Below are positions 11,752-22,645 of a DNA stretch of 64,000 nucleotides, one piece after another; the stretch's first letter is position 1, and each line of letters starts with the position of its first letter. The notes below the pieces were generated by a model that saw only the letters and a program-made list of their open reading frames with translations, did no database searches and was not told the DNA's origin. The position numbers and the translations under genes are program-made. The stretch is taken from the NCBI GenBank assembly GCA_021234155.1, contig JAJEKV010000005.1, forward strand, positions 26,756,620 through 26,820,619, given 5' to 3'. The DNA comes from Isoetes taiwanensis. Taxonomy: Eukaryota > Streptophyta > Lycopodiopsida > Isoetales > Isoetaceae.

Positions 11752-12934
11752 TATCGGATTTCTGATCAACTCCAAGGTGCCACAGTTTTTAGCCGTCTTG
11801 ATCTTAAGTCAGGGTATTGGCAACTTAAGGTTGCGCCTGAAGATGTTCATAAGACTGAGTTTAGGACAACCTTTGGACATTATGAGTTTTTGGTCATGCC
11901 ATTTGCACTTACAAATGTGCCAGCTTCTTTTGCGAGGCTAATGGGGCGAATATTTGAAGATGTGCATGGCGTTTATGTTGTCGTGTTCTTTGATGACATA
12001 TTAATTTTTAGTAAGTCCGAGGAAGACCATTACTTGCATTTGCGGGAGGTTTTCCGTCGGTTAAGGGAGGAGTCTATTTACTCTTAATCTTAAGAGTATC
12101 TTTTTCCAATCGGAAATTGAATATTTGGGTCACATTGTTTGCGTTGAGGGTCTTAAAGTTGATCCCAGTAAGGTACAAGTAATTGTGGATTGGCCAGTAC
12201 CTACTTCAGTTGCTGCATTGCGTTCCTTTTTGGGCTTATGCAGTTATTATAAGAAGTTTGTACAAAATTTTGTTCGTTTAGCTTCAGATTTATATTTGTT
12301 GCTACGAAATGATGTTCCTTTTCAATAGATTCATAATCATCAGTTTGCTTTCCAAGTTTTGAAGGATGCCATGGTTAATCCTCATGTTCTGCGTTTGCCA
12401 AAGTTTGGTCTACCTTTCTTGTTATGTGTTGATGCAAGTGGTATGGCTGTGGGCGCAGTTTTGATGCAGGATGGTCATCCTATTGTTTATGAAAGTCGGA
12501 AGTTTGCTGACACGGAAAGTAGATATAGTGTTTATGATAAGGAATTTCTGGTTGTCATTCATGCTTTGAAAGTGTGGCGACACTATCTTTTAAGGTCGAC
12601 GGTTCATATTTTGACTGACCACCAAAGCATTAGGCACATTGTTTCACAGAAAACATTATCGGAAAGGCAGTTGAAATGGGTTGCTTTTATGCATCAATAT
12701 AATTTCTCAGTGGATTATCGTCCTGGTAAAGAGAATGTTGTAGCTGATGCTTTAAGTAGGCGTTATGAAGTTTGTTCTCTTTCTATAGTACAATCCAACC
12801 ATTTGGAGGAAATGAAGCCGTTGTATGCCGCTGACCATGATTATAAGGATATTTGGTAGTTGGCTCAAAGTGGTTGTAAAATGCTTTCAGGTTACATGTA
12901 CATCCAAGATTTGAAGAGCAGGCCATCGCACATA
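11752..12934 (+). pseudogene. Ty3/gypsy chromovirus RT and RNase H remnant
   Basis: Reading on the plus strand from about 11752 gives RT motifs (LDLKSGYWQLKV, TTFGHYEFLVMPF, VVFFDDILIFSKS) and, after a frameshift near 12085, the thumb/connection (LGHIVCVEGLKVDPSKV, LRSFLGLCSYYKKF). After a stop near 12327 comes RNase H (LLCVDASGMAVGAVL, DKEFLVVIHALKVWRHYL, ILTDHQSIRHI, DYRPGKENVVADALSRR). A stop at 12857 precedes the linker to integrase. The FFDD active site and spacing are those of chromoviruses. Similarity stops at 12934, where Helitron-1 begins. No gag, protease or LTR is seen upstream, so the 5' end is lost or too decayed. The matching integrase half lies on the other strand at 19327-20745. 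Confidence 0.85.
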
Positions 12935-13831
12935 TCTATTATTTAAATTCGGTTTTTCCGGTTTGGAGAAAAACTTTTTTAGTTTTTTTCTTAACTTATT
13001 TCCCTAAGGTTTTGGGGATTTTCGCCGCCTGGAAAAAAATCCGATTTCCAAAAATCGCAAATTTGTTTTTTATTACGATTTTATTTGCCCTCTTTAATGT
13101 TCAGAATGCCCGCTGAAGGTGGCCGGATTAGGCATGATTGTGCAGGTGGCGATGGAGGCATGCTGGCCGGATTAGGATGGCCATGCAAAGTCTGAAATGC
13201 ATAGAAAGAAGATGAAAGGCAGACAGTGGTCGGTGGATACAAATATTGTTTCAGATTTGGCTTTCTTTGAGGTGAGACTATTAAGCTTTGTTCTTCAAGA
13301 ATGGGTCAGATTATTCACCGAACATGCTGATTGTTGTAGCTTATACCAGTTTTTTGATGGTGGCAGGTTGCACCTGCATGTAAATTCGGCAGCTATAAGA
13401 AAGAGATAGGTCGAATGTTGCTGATATGAATTCAAGTGGAGGTATGTCTCTTTTGAACCTGTTTGTTATGGCTGGTATCTCTGGTGTTAGATATTTTGAA
13501 ATGCCTGATAGCTCTGGTGTTAATACATCTGGTGTTGAAAGTTAATTGCCAAGTAACGAAATGGCTTCCAAGCTTGCTGCGGGATGCTCCTTGCCAATCA
13601 ATGAAACAGCTGGTGGCCCTGTTTTTCAAGTAGCTCTGCTATTCCATGTTCTTTGCCAGGTATTGATTTTAGGTTTTTCTCTATTCGTAGCCTGAGCCTG
13701 GACATGCTTGCTTGGAGGATTGAGTGTAGGGTAACAACAAGGGTGAGTTATAACTAACTAGGAAAGTTCTGCTCTGCCTATTGCACGCCAGGCAATCGGA
13801 CTGTCTTCCGAAAAGTACGAGCATTAAACAA

Positions 13832-14325
13832 TAGATGATTCATGCAAAGGGCTCGATGCTAATTAATTCGTTAACAGTTGAATGGGTTGCGATTACGCAA
13901 TACTATGGGATCATATTAGTTTGGCAATGCCTCTCTTATGACTGAATTTATAGCCACTTCCATGCTTCAGAATTCTGTGCAAAAGAATAGATGTGAAGTG
14001 ATATCATATGGCTATAGTTCTACAATATAGTTGATATGTGGACAACATATAATATGACTCCAGTAGATGATTCATGCAGAGGGCTCAATGCTAATTATTT
14101 TGTTAATAATCGAATGGGTTGCTATTAGGCATTATTGTGAGAGCATATTAGTAGCAATGTGTATTGCTCTTATGACTGAATTTATAGCCAGTTCTATGCT
14201 TCGAAATGCTGTGAAAAAAAACTGATATCAAGTCATATCATATAGCTGCAGTTTATGCCAAGACAAATGTCACTACAATATAGTTAATATGTGGGCAAAA
14301 GAGGCCATATAATGAGTCTCCAATT
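13832..14325 (+). repeat. Tandem duplication, unit about 232 bp, in Helitron-1
   Basis: The word TAGATGATTCATGCA starts copies at 13832 and 14064; both continue through TTATGACTGAATTTATAGCCA to a TATGTGG(A/G)CAA block. The copies are clearly diverged, so the event is old. Confidence 0.75.
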
Positions 14326-14344
14326 TGTAGCATGATTCCAGTTT

Positions 14345-14593
14345 GTCGCAGTTGTATGTGGGTTACAAGGGTTCAGAAAATGCCATGATAAGATAACCTT
14401 GGCAACTTCATTACGGACCAGCACATTTGCCAACTCCATAAGACTTGGTTGTCTTACCATTAAGGCTGAGTCGCAGTTGTATGTGGGCTACAAAGGTTCA
14501 GAAAAAGCCATGACAAGATAACCTTGGCAACTTCATTAGGGACCAGTATATTTGCCAATTCCATAAGACTTGGTTGCCTTACCATTAAGGCTG
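14345..14593 (+). repeat. Tandem duplication, unit about 125 bp, in Helitron-1
   Basis: Copies at 14345-14469 and 14470-14593 start GTCGCAGTTGTATGTGGG and end ACCATTAAGGCTGA, directly abutting, with about ten substitutions between them. Confidence 0.85.
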
Positions 14594-15267
14594 AGTATCT
14601 TACAATTCATGTCTTAAAATTTTGTAGCGGTTCTGTTTGCACTACAAGGAGTTGTTTGGAGGCAGCAAGTCAGTGGGCACAAAAATTCATTCAGGTATAA
14701 TATTGCTGACCTATGAGATATAGGTTGAGATGTGTGTTTCTAGAAAGGACTTTGGTATTAATCCATTTCCTTTGTTAATAATCAATGTTCTTCCTCTCAA
14801 GATAATGAATATGACTTCATTTGGTTTCGATCATAGTTAATAGTTTCAAACAATGGATTAGAATGTGCTGCCACATGCTGCTTCCATTACTGGGCATATA
14901 CCCTCCTACCTGGGGTCACGTTTCATCTAGGCCCTTCCTCCTAGACCTTGCCCAATGTTTGCACTCCACATTATAATCTGGTTTTCTGGGACATGGCAAG
15001 TAAACTCTGTGCATGATGAGTCATGAAGCACAAAGTCCATTTCTGGCATTTTACATGGACGATACCCGATTTTTATTCTGCGATTTCGTTTGGGCATGCT
15101 TTGTGGCCATGTGTTAATGTCGTGTCATATTTTTGTTGGAGTATGTTGTTCAAATGTTCGGGTGCGTCTTTAGTTGCATCCCATTTCGGATTTCTTTATG
15201 TCTTATCCATTCATTTGTTTTTCCAGTTTCAGAAGGATTTTTAGTGGGTGGGAAATAATTCAAAAAG

Positions 15268-15486
15268 AAGGTTTCTTAGAGTGCCTATAGTAACATGCTC
15301 CTCTCCTCTACAATAACACTTTGCCCAATTCCTTCCTGTCGGTATGTGTTTTTTATAAATGATATTGTTGTTTTCCAAGGTTTCTTAGAGTGCCTATAGT
15401 AACATGACTCCTCTCCTCTACAATAACACTTTGCCCAATTCCTTCCTGTCGGTATGTGTTTTTTATAAATGATATTGTTGTTTTCC
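15268..15486 (+). repeat. Near-identical tandem duplication, unit 109 bp, in Helitron-1
   Basis: Copies at 15268-15376 and 15377-15486 (AAGGTTTCTTAGAGTGCC ... ATTGTTGTTTTCC) differ by essentially one inserted base, so this duplication is recent relative to the others. Confidence 0.9.
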
Positions 15487-16427
15487 ATTTGATTATCTTA
15501 AGACAACATAACTGGATTTGCAAAATTAATGTTGGAGCATCCCTATTGTGAAAGGTAAGGACTTCCATTTATTGTTCTGTTAGGTCTCATGAAAAGAACT
15601 CAAGCTGAACGTCACATGGCAGCTAGACTCTATGTTGAGGAGTGGTGTCTGAACCTCATATTGCCAGTTAGAGCTCCATTTAACTACTTGAAGAAGATGG
15701 TGGTACATTGTTTTCAAAAGCAATCACATCTCATATGCTTTCTGGTTCTTTACGGGTTTAGGCTTCTGAAGTGCAAAGGAAAACGGTTTTAAATCGTGCA
15801 GGATATCTATGTATTTTATGTCATTTGCTGCATAGTGCAAACTACATCTTAATTTTATTGGTACATCATTGTCCACTCATTAGTACATAGGTCTACTAGC
15901 TAGACAATTAAAGTGCAATTATTTTTGGTGCATTTCTACACAGGAATAGAGTGTAGCTGTATTATCGAGGCAACTTACAGTTATTCCTTTGCATTCTATG
16001 TGTGCCAAAGTATCTATTCTTTCACTTCCATTGGGAGAATATTCTAGGACATGCAGTGCAATCGAGATTTTAAGTTTAGTTTGGTAATTACCAGAATGCT
16101 GATGTTGATTGACAGGAAGCACAAAATGAACCAGCGAAATGAAATGCCAAGAATAGATTTGATGTTGAGCATGCAGAACTGCTGAGCACTTCCTCAAGGA
16201 GAGCTATACTTGATATAAGTGCTGGATTGAACTAGATCATATAAATCATGGAAGACGAGGAGTATGTCTCTTGCATTGGCATTTGCAGTATGATTCTGAT
16301 GGAGGTCTCACACAGCGCACATGTATATTTTTTATGCATGATTTAACAGGAATAGCTACTCCTTCTCACAGTGGCAGAGGTACATGTTCTTCTTTGTAAG
16401 TTTGTCTTTTTGATGATGAACTAATGT

Positions 16428-16672
16428 TGATACATTCGTGACGATCTTCCTCATTACAAACATTTGTTCTTCCTTTATAGGTACCAAGCTTTTGTCCAGT
16501 GCAAAACCTTCATCCAATCTTACTGTCGACATTTGAAACATGCAATCTTGATATATTCGTAATGATCTTTCCATTACAAACGTTTGTTCTTCCTTTATAG
16601 GTACCAGGCTTTTGTCCAGTCCAAAGCCTTCATCCGTTTCTTACTGTCAGCATTAAACATGCAGTCTGTTTT
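16428..16672 (+). repeat. Tandem duplication carrying a splice-acceptor-like exon start
   Basis: Two about 123-bp copies contain TTCTTCCTTTATAG|GTACCA and the coding-like stretch after it. The second copy stays open on the plus strand (YQAFVQSKAFIRFLLSALN), the first is damaged. This looks like a duplicated exon border of a captured gene fragment; no family recognised. Confidence 0.6.
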
Positions 16673-18638
16673 GATGGTTCAGGCACAGGGGGATCTCGGG
16701 AAACCTAAGCAACTCAAGGTTAAAGTAGATCAACATGCAGCTCATTATGTTTGTAAGTCGTTGCCCTCTCCGGTAATTTTCCTATTTTGGCTCAACAACA
16801 ACCCAAGACCAGGGCTTTTGTTGTGTTACATCATGACATGCATATTATTTTCGCTCCCATTATAGACTAGGGAACGCCTTCAACCCAATACGAGACATTC
16901 AGAAACAACCATTGCCATGTCAGCCCATGTGCAGAAACAACTATTGGCTGCCTATGGCTTTAAGGCTTAATAGGCCTACATTCTCTATGCCTATTATCAT
17001 CTCTACTAGGCATGTAAACTATTCCATGGATTGCCTATTAAGAATGTAGTTTTCTTGGTTATCATGATCACAGCCTATGTTCAACAGGGATAACTCAATA
17101 AAGCACATGCTGTGAACAAAACTTACAGCCAGGGATAATTACTTGGAATATGAAAATTTCAATGGCCAGAAGAGAGAGCCATGAAATCAACCAAGCTTTG
17201 GAGCTATGAAAATGTCAAATCAGCATGTAATGCATCTTGCATCACTGGGTCTACGTAATTTGTGACATTTTGTTCTTCTTTCATGGATGCTTTTCCTTAG
17301 GGACTTTTCACTACTTTTATAATTTACCTCACCTCATGGGTTTTTCATTTTGTCTCAAAAAGTAATGGACCTTAGCTTGAATATTTTGCAGCTGCAAGCA
17401 GGCATATAAGCTCGGTGATCCTATCAGGGGCTTCAACAAGTTTCTAAGGAGTTTGCCTTACCTTTTGCTGAACTTCATGGCAAACATATTAGTTGTAGTG
17501 GCATCTTCTTTTATTGTTCCTAAATTCCTCCTGGCCATACTCCTACTAAATGTTGGTGTTACGTTCTAGATCATGAAAAGGAATTTGTTTGGTTGTGTCA
17601 ACTCTACTGCCATCAAATGTACTACAAAACAAGGAATGCATGAAATTAAGATTATAAAGAACGTTCCCTTTTGGAACTCTCAAGCTGGTGTATATGGATG
17701 CCTCCTTAAGTCACAAAATGTTTCTGTCAATTGTGGAATTTAAAACCTAGGTCTAATATGGAAGGACTAGACCAGCTGGATACAAGCATTACAATATTGT
17801 AAACATGTATTTAATCGAGATACATTTAGCATTTCTATTATGAGGAATTCCTTCGATTTTATGAAAGGCTTACCTTAGTTATGAAATATGTAGAATGGTT
17901 GTTTATAAACAAATATAGGATTAGACAAATATCAAAAAACAAACTTTTAGTGTTGTGAAATTCTCTGCATTCTATAAGAGATTAACCTTGGTTATGAAAC
18001 GTGCAACGAAGCATGACTTTAAACATAGGTGGTCTTTGTGTCAATTTACGTGCATGTTTTCTTTTAGAAACTAAATACCTTGCAACTTGACTACAATAAA
18101 GCGATAAACTTCCACGATTTGAGTTTGGTATTTCGAGATCAGTTTAATTATAGAGATTGATCATATCAACATCACATGAGAGTCGTATTTGCATGTTTGT
18201 GTATGCCATAACATAGCTATCATACCCACAATACAATGTGACATCTACGGTATAGACAATGAGAAAGTCAATTCATTTATAATTGCACTTCAAACCAAGA
18301 TTCCTTGGTATATCAATCTCTTAAGATCGGTTCACTTATCTAGCCTCTTATCTTTCTCCTTTTCTCAATAATAGGGAGGGCGATCTTTCATCTATAGCGT
18401 ATGGGTAATAGAGGACACTTGACAGATTCATGTCTAAAATCATTCTTCCAAGGGTATTTTGCCCCAAGCCCTCATTGTCTCGAATCTCAATGGCCTAAAT
18501 TAATTGTAATCAGGCGAACCAGATACTACAAAGGTATATCAAATCTGTTTCAACTTTCACAACCATATTATAAGTTTTTAAAATCTTATTAATTACGTGA
18601 CCTTTTCTTTTTCCATTAAAATGTGAAATACTTATTAA

Positions 18639-18666
18639 GCCCGGCAACGCCGGGCACCGTTACTAG
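18639..18666 (+). other. Helitron-1 3' terminus (hairpin + CTAG)
   Basis: A perfect 7-bp stem with AAC loop (18639-18655) is followed by ACCGTTA and CTAG (18663-18666); the next base is the host T. The hairpin acts as the transposition stop signal in this class. Confidence 0.93.
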
Positions 18667-18738
18667 TTACAGTTATTCTAAAATTTTGCTACTCATTGAT
18701 GCATTATTGCCATCTAATATGGCCTTCAGGCCTCCAAT

Positions 18739-18891
18739 CTAAAATCATGCGCATGCATGTTTTTCAAATAGATAAACACTCCAGTTAAAGTTGTTCCCAT
18801 AAATAAAGACTTTTAGACCAACTAAGTTCATGCACATGCATGTCTTTTAAATAGATAAACATTTCAGTTAAAGTTGGCTCAAAAAGGCTAT
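18739..18891 (+). repeat. Inverted repeat, left arm (pairs with 20734-20879)
   Basis: The segment CTAAAATCATGC...GGCTCAAAAAGGCTAT is repeated in reverse complement at 20734-20879 with very few differences (a 6-bp deletion in the right arm is the clearest). Each arm holds two similar subunits of about 80 bp built around ATGCAC(or GC)ATGCATG and AAATAGAT. The arms bound the inverted integrase half of the chromovirus; the last bases of each arm read into the gypsy linker LAQKGY. Confidence 0.88.
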
Positions 18892-19027
18892 TGTAAAATG
18901 CTTTCAGGTTACATGTACATCCAAGATTTGAAGAGCAGGTCCATCGCACATATTACAGTTATTCTAAAATTTTGCTACTCATTGATGAATTATTGCCATC
19001 TAATATGGCCTTCATGCCTCCAATTTG
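18875..19027 (+). other. Paralogous empty target site of Helitron-1
   Basis: The 18880-18952 part matches the left flank of Helitron-1 (about 12860-12934: ATGCTTTCAGGTTACATG, CCAAGATTTGAAGAGCAGG), and 18953-19027 matches its right flank (18667-18737: TTACAGTTATTCTAAAATT, ATCTAATATGGCCTTCA). The two halves are directly joined at A18952/T18953. The flanking locus was therefore duplicated, and the Helitron entered only one copy, or the duplication preceded it. Confidence 0.93.
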
Positions 19028-19081
19028 TCCTTCCAGGATCAAGGCACGGAGTGTTGAAACTAGCTTGCAATTCTACATGAC

Positions 19082-19292
19082 ATGGCTAAAATGGACTCTT
19101 GACGTGGCACGCTATCTCACCACCCAACCACGAGCCCTCAGCTAAGACACAGCTGCCCCAGAGCTCTCCCTCGAGCTACTATATAGCGTGCACGCCCCTT
19201 TGGTCCATCTTTGGACCAAAGCCCAAAGAGCTACATGGCCTAAAGCCTTTTTGCCCATCCACGTCCTTGGCATATAGCATTCCCCCCCTCTT
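19082..19292 (-). repeat. Polypurine tract and start of a 3' LTR of the chromovirus half
   Basis: Thirty-five bases past the integrase stop, the minus strand has the polypurine run AAGAGGGGGGGA (19292-19281), followed by TGCTATATGCC at 19279, a typical PPT-LTR junction. A CTATATAG TATA-like word lies at about 19180. The far LTR end is not clear; similarity cannot be tested without a partner LTR. Confidence 0.5.
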
Positions 19293-19326
19293 GACATTGC
19301 AACAGTCCTCTGCTGCAAAAAGGTGT

Positions 19327-20745
19327 CTAAATACCTTTAGCCATCCGAGCATAATCCTTCTTTGGCCCTCGCTTAGGCCGGCTAGTAGAAGCCTGTGCTT
19401 GGACTTCCTCTTGTCTCTCGGCTTCCTTTGCTTTCCGATCTTTATATTCCCTAAGAATATCCGGATAAGCTTCTAAAACATTGCCACGCACCCATGAAAC
19501 GTCTTCCAAAGGTTTGTGAGCAAACTTAACCAAATATTGTCTTGAACCACTAGTGGATTTATTCGCCAAAATTGTTTCCGGCTCTAGAACTTCGGAATCA
19601 TCAATCAATTCTGGCTTAGTTAACCTTCCAAGTTGAGGTAACTCCTTACCATGATAAGCCTTTAGGAATGACACATTCACTACATCATGCATTTTCCAAC
19701 CTTGAGGCAATCTTAATTGATATGCATTCTCATTGACCACTTTAATAACTTGAAATGGTCCATGGAAACGGGGTGCCAACTTAAGATCCTTCTTGCGTGC
19801 ATCTTTCTTAAAGTGGCCTTTATGGATCCTCATCCATACCCAATCTCTTTCCTTAAAAACCATTGGTTGCCGCAACTTAGATGATTTATTTGCAAAGGAT
19901 GCTTGAGCATCTCGAATACGAGCTTGTAGCAAGTCTATGAGATCCTTATGCTCAATAACCACATCATCAGCAGCTGGAACATCCTCACACACTCGAAAGA
20001 GTGGCTCCCGTACAGGCTGACCATAGACCGCCTTAAAAGGGGTCATCTTTATGGTAGACTGAGCAATAGGCAAATACTCTTCCCAATGACCTTGATGTTC
20101 ATTGACAAACCCCCTTAAGATGGCACAAATAACTTTATTCACCACCTCGGATTGTCCATCAGTTTCTGGATGAAAAGCAGTGGAGAACCTTAACTCTGTT
20201 CCCAATTGCATAAACAATGTCTTCCAGAATTTACTGGTAAACTTTGTATCACGATCGGATACAATAATCTTTGGCAATCCATGTAGCCTAAATATCTCTT
20301 TGATAAAGAGCGTAGCCACACTATAAGCCATCAACTTATCCGAACAAGGAATAAAATGAGCGTGCTTAGTTAAACAATCAACAATTGTCCAAATGACAGT
20401 GTTCTTGCGAGAACTTGGAGGAAGACCAACAATAAAATCCATAGTGATCTGCTCCCACTTTGCCTCCGGAATAGGCAAGGATAAAGGAACACCATGAGGT
20501 TTCTTGTTCGCTTTCTTTATCCATTGACAAGTAACACAATGACGAATATGAACCAAGACATCTCTCCGCAATCCAGGCCAAATAAAGTATGGTTCAAGCT
20601 TTGCCAAAGTCGCCCCCATGCCGCCACGCCCCGATGACCCCCAGTAGGTGCATCATGGACTTCTCTAAGAATAAGTGACCGAAAGTCTCGAACAATGCAT
20701 AGCTTTGGACCTTTATATAAGAACCCATTAACGATAGCCTTTTTG
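19327..20745 (-). pseudogene. Ty3/gypsy chromovirus integrase with chromodomain
   Basis: On the minus strand the start (about 20745-20620) reads, in another frame, the post-RNase H linker (NGFLYKGPKLCI, HDAPTGGHRG). The main ORF from 20619 gives 430 residues: the HHCC finger end (YFIWPGLRRDVLVHIRHCVTC), the integrase core with TMDFIVGLP, IVSDRDTKFTSKFW and a later Glu (ETDGQSEVVNK), then the GPF/Y region (LAPRFHGPFQVIKVV) and a C-terminal chromodomain (PETILANK, YLVKFAHKPLEDVSWV). Chromodomains target such elements to histone marks. One frameshift near 20620 separates the parts. This half complements the plus-strand RT half at 11752-12934. Confidence 0.9.
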
Positions 20746-20879
20746 AGCCAACTTTAACTGAAATGTTTATCTATTTGAAAGACATGCATGTGCATGAACT
20801 TAGTTGGTCTAAAAGTCTTTATTTATGGGAACAACTTTAACTGGATCTATTTGAAAAACATGCATGTGCATGATTTTAG
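20734..20879 (-). repeat. Inverted repeat, right arm (pairs with 18739-18891)
   Basis: This is the reverse complement of the left arm. On its outer side the second subunit continues past the retroposon insertion (AAAAGTCTTTGGTTGTGG at about 21503), so the retroposon at 20886-21491 landed inside the repeat. Confidence 0.88.
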
Positions 20880-20885
20880 ATGGTT

Positions 20886-21251
20886 ATGGCAGAGTACCTG
20901 GTCAACAAACACCATGAAGGAGGTCATATGAGAGAGGTACCAGAAGACACACGGCCAATGACTCATCAAGAAGTTCTGGAAGCCTTGCTCTGGGTAAAGA
21001 CGGAAACCATCATGGTCAAAACATTGGAGAAGATTCTGAGAGATGAGGATATCTGGCAATTCAAACAGGATCTCAGGCCGTACTTTGAAGACAAGCTTAA
21101 AATTTGTGTTGATGCAAGAGAATCTTGGATACTCTATATCCTGGACTCGGCGGCGCTTGGGGTTGGGGCTGTGGAACTGGACACTTTGCTCTTCGAGAAC
21201 ACAACCCATGCCTTTGCAGTGATAACTCTCGATGGAGTTCGGGATGATTGA
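20886..21251 (+). CDS. Unidentified ORF within the retroposed segment
   Basis: The 121-residue frame starts with the first three bases of the insert (MAEYLVNKHHEGG) and ends in a TGA, then a 3' UTR and the poly(A) tail. Composition is that of a real protein: a Glu/Lys-rich helical N-terminal part (TRPMTHQEVLEALLWVK, EKILRDEDIWQFKQDL), then a more hydrophobic end (WILYILDSAALGVGAVELD). I do not recognise the family; it may be the C-terminus of a LINE protein or of a retrocopied gene. Because the 5' end is probably truncated, the initiating ATG may be accidental. No internal stop or frameshift is seen, so the insertion may be young. Confidence 0.45.
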   Translation: MAEYLVNKHHEGGHMREVPEDTRPMTHQEVLEALLWVKTETIMVKTLEKILRDEDIWQFKQDLRPYFEDKLKICVDARESWILYILDSAALGVGAVELDTLLFENTTHAFAVITLDGVRDD

Positions 21252-21491
21252 GGCCTCAACAAAACCTGACTATCTTATATCTACAGTTTGATGAAACTTG
21301 AACTTTAAATTATTGATATTCTGGGTTTAATCCTTAAAATAGTGTTTTGCTTTAACTGATTTTGCCTCCTTTTGGAGTGATAGGCTTGGTTAAGGCCTTA
21401 TAACAGAGTTCTACTCTGTACATTTTGTATTACTATGTATTACATGTAATATAACTACTCTGCCGTTTCTAAAAAAAAAAAAAAAAAAAAA
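20886..21491 (+). mobile_element. Retroposed sequence with poly(A) tail and 10-bp target duplication
   Basis: The insert is flanked by TTAGATGGTT at 20876-20885 and 21492-21501 and ends in 21 A residues (21471-21491). It carries an open frame from its first base and about 220 bp of untranslated sequence. These are marks of LINE-mediated retroposition: either a 5'-truncated LINE or a processed copy of a cellular mRNA. It lies within the right inverted-repeat subunit of the chromovirus locus. Confidence 0.85.
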
Positions 21492-22021
21492 TTAGATGGT
21501 TCAAAAGTCTTTGGTTGTGGAAACAACCATGGATCTTCAAATTGGCCCACCCTAATAAGAACTGGAAGTAGGACGCATGCATACAGATGCGTGAAAAAAA
21601 GGGACCTTTTTCGAACATGCAAATGCTAAATATTTTAAGTAATTCCTTACTTTCGAAACTTCAAATTTAAGGGAGAACATCGGCCAATGCAGGAGCTACT
21701 TCAGGGCTTAAACTTCCATGACATTATGATTTAAGGTATTTTTCAATCGTTGATTGCTTCAATCGTTGATCGTTGATCATCGGATGAGCCGGGGTAGATG
21801 CACGTTCGAGCTCAACCATGGACTCCAAATCATTACCTTCGATAGGGCCTAGGCTCAACATCTGAGGAGGAGTTAACAATGCAAATGGGTACCATCACCT
21901 TCACAAAATGTCAATGTTTTATAATAGCAATTTTGATTGATTGTTTCGTATGTTATCAAGTATCAAGTACTCTATTGTCTCGAAGTAGCAATTTGAATTG
22001 ATTGTCAAAACATGACTTTGA

Positions 22022-22165
22022 ATTAGATTTAAGCCACTTCACCCTCTGGCCATGGAGGCCAACCCTCCGTGCGCAGCACCTTGTTTGTGGTGGTGGTTTA
22101 GTGGTTAGACTTTAAGGCGAGGGTGGTACCATCAAGAGACGGCGGTGAGTGCAAGTCTAATCCTA
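22022..22165 (+). repeat. Dispersed repeat with tRNA-like promoter box, possible SINE
   Basis: The first 65 bp (ATTAGATTTAAGCCACTT ... CGCAGCACCTTGTTT) recur at 58945-59010. Right after it, TGGTTTAGTGG matches a polymerase III box A, and about 50 bp later GCAAGTCTAATCC is a weak box B. No poly(A) tail or target duplication was found, so SINE origin is tentative. Confidence 0.4.
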
Positions 22166-22243
22166 TATAGTGTGTGCTAAAAATAAAAATGGGCAAATGT
22201 GTGTCTAAGAATAAATCGTCATATGTCTAGTGGATGCTGCGTG

Positions 22244-22285
22244 CCGATGAGAAGCTAATAGCATTACAAGGTAGCTTCTCATCGG
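22244..22285. repeat. Perfect 14-bp inverted repeat (foldback)
   Basis: CCGATGAGAAGCTA (22244-22257) and TAGCTTCTCATCGG (22272-22285) are perfect complements around a 14-nt loop. It stands at the left edge of the 22286/22536 duplication. Confidence 0.85.
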
Positions 22286-22645
22286 CAGTTTCTCTTTTCT
22301 TAGTAGTTTCTCTACTCTTGCTTCCCTAACCCTATAAGGGGACGAGCTTCCCTGCAAGGTTACCATTGCTTCTTTTTTCTGGTCCCTTTTAGCATGGCCT
22401 TATGTCCCAAGAGATGTTGCTGCTAGTGTGGCATATTGTTAAAACTAATAACATCATTCTAGGGCACCTTCTCATTGGTGATTTCTCTTTTCCAAGGCAT
22501 GTTGCCAATGTGGTATAACGTTAAACTACTATCAACAGTTTCTCTTTTCTTAGTAGTTTCTCTACTTTTGCTTCCTTGACCCTTTGAAGGGATGGGAGGG
22601 TTACCATTGTCTTCTTTTTTTGGTTCTCTTCTAACATGGCCTTGT
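22286..22645 (+). repeat. Direct duplication, spacing 250 bp
   Basis: CAGTTTCTCTTTTCTTAGTA starts copies at 22286 and 22536; both continue through TTTCTCTACT(C/T)TTGCTTCC, a GGTTACCATTG word and AACATGGCCTT or AGCATGGCCTT. Divergence is moderate. Confidence 0.7.

Larger units (their letters stand above)
12935..18666 (+). mobile_element. Helitron-1, non-autonomous, 5732 bp, exact borders
   Basis: The left end is A|TCTATTATTTAAATTCGG; the right end is the hairpin GCCCGGCAACGCCGGGC followed by ACCGTTACTAG|T. Insertion between A and T, TC start, CTAG end and no target duplication are the Helitron hallmarks. The borders are proved by a second copy of the flanks at 18875-19027, where the left-flank sequence (...CGCACATA) joins directly to the right-flank sequence (TTACAGTTATTC...). 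The first about 165 bp resemble the start of Helitron-2. No Rep or helicase is present. The interior is AT-rich, with several tandem duplications and exon-like pieces flanked by splice-site-like words (for instance 15589-15700, 16600-16750, 17399-17460) that may be captured gene fragments; I cannot name their source. Confidence 0.92.
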
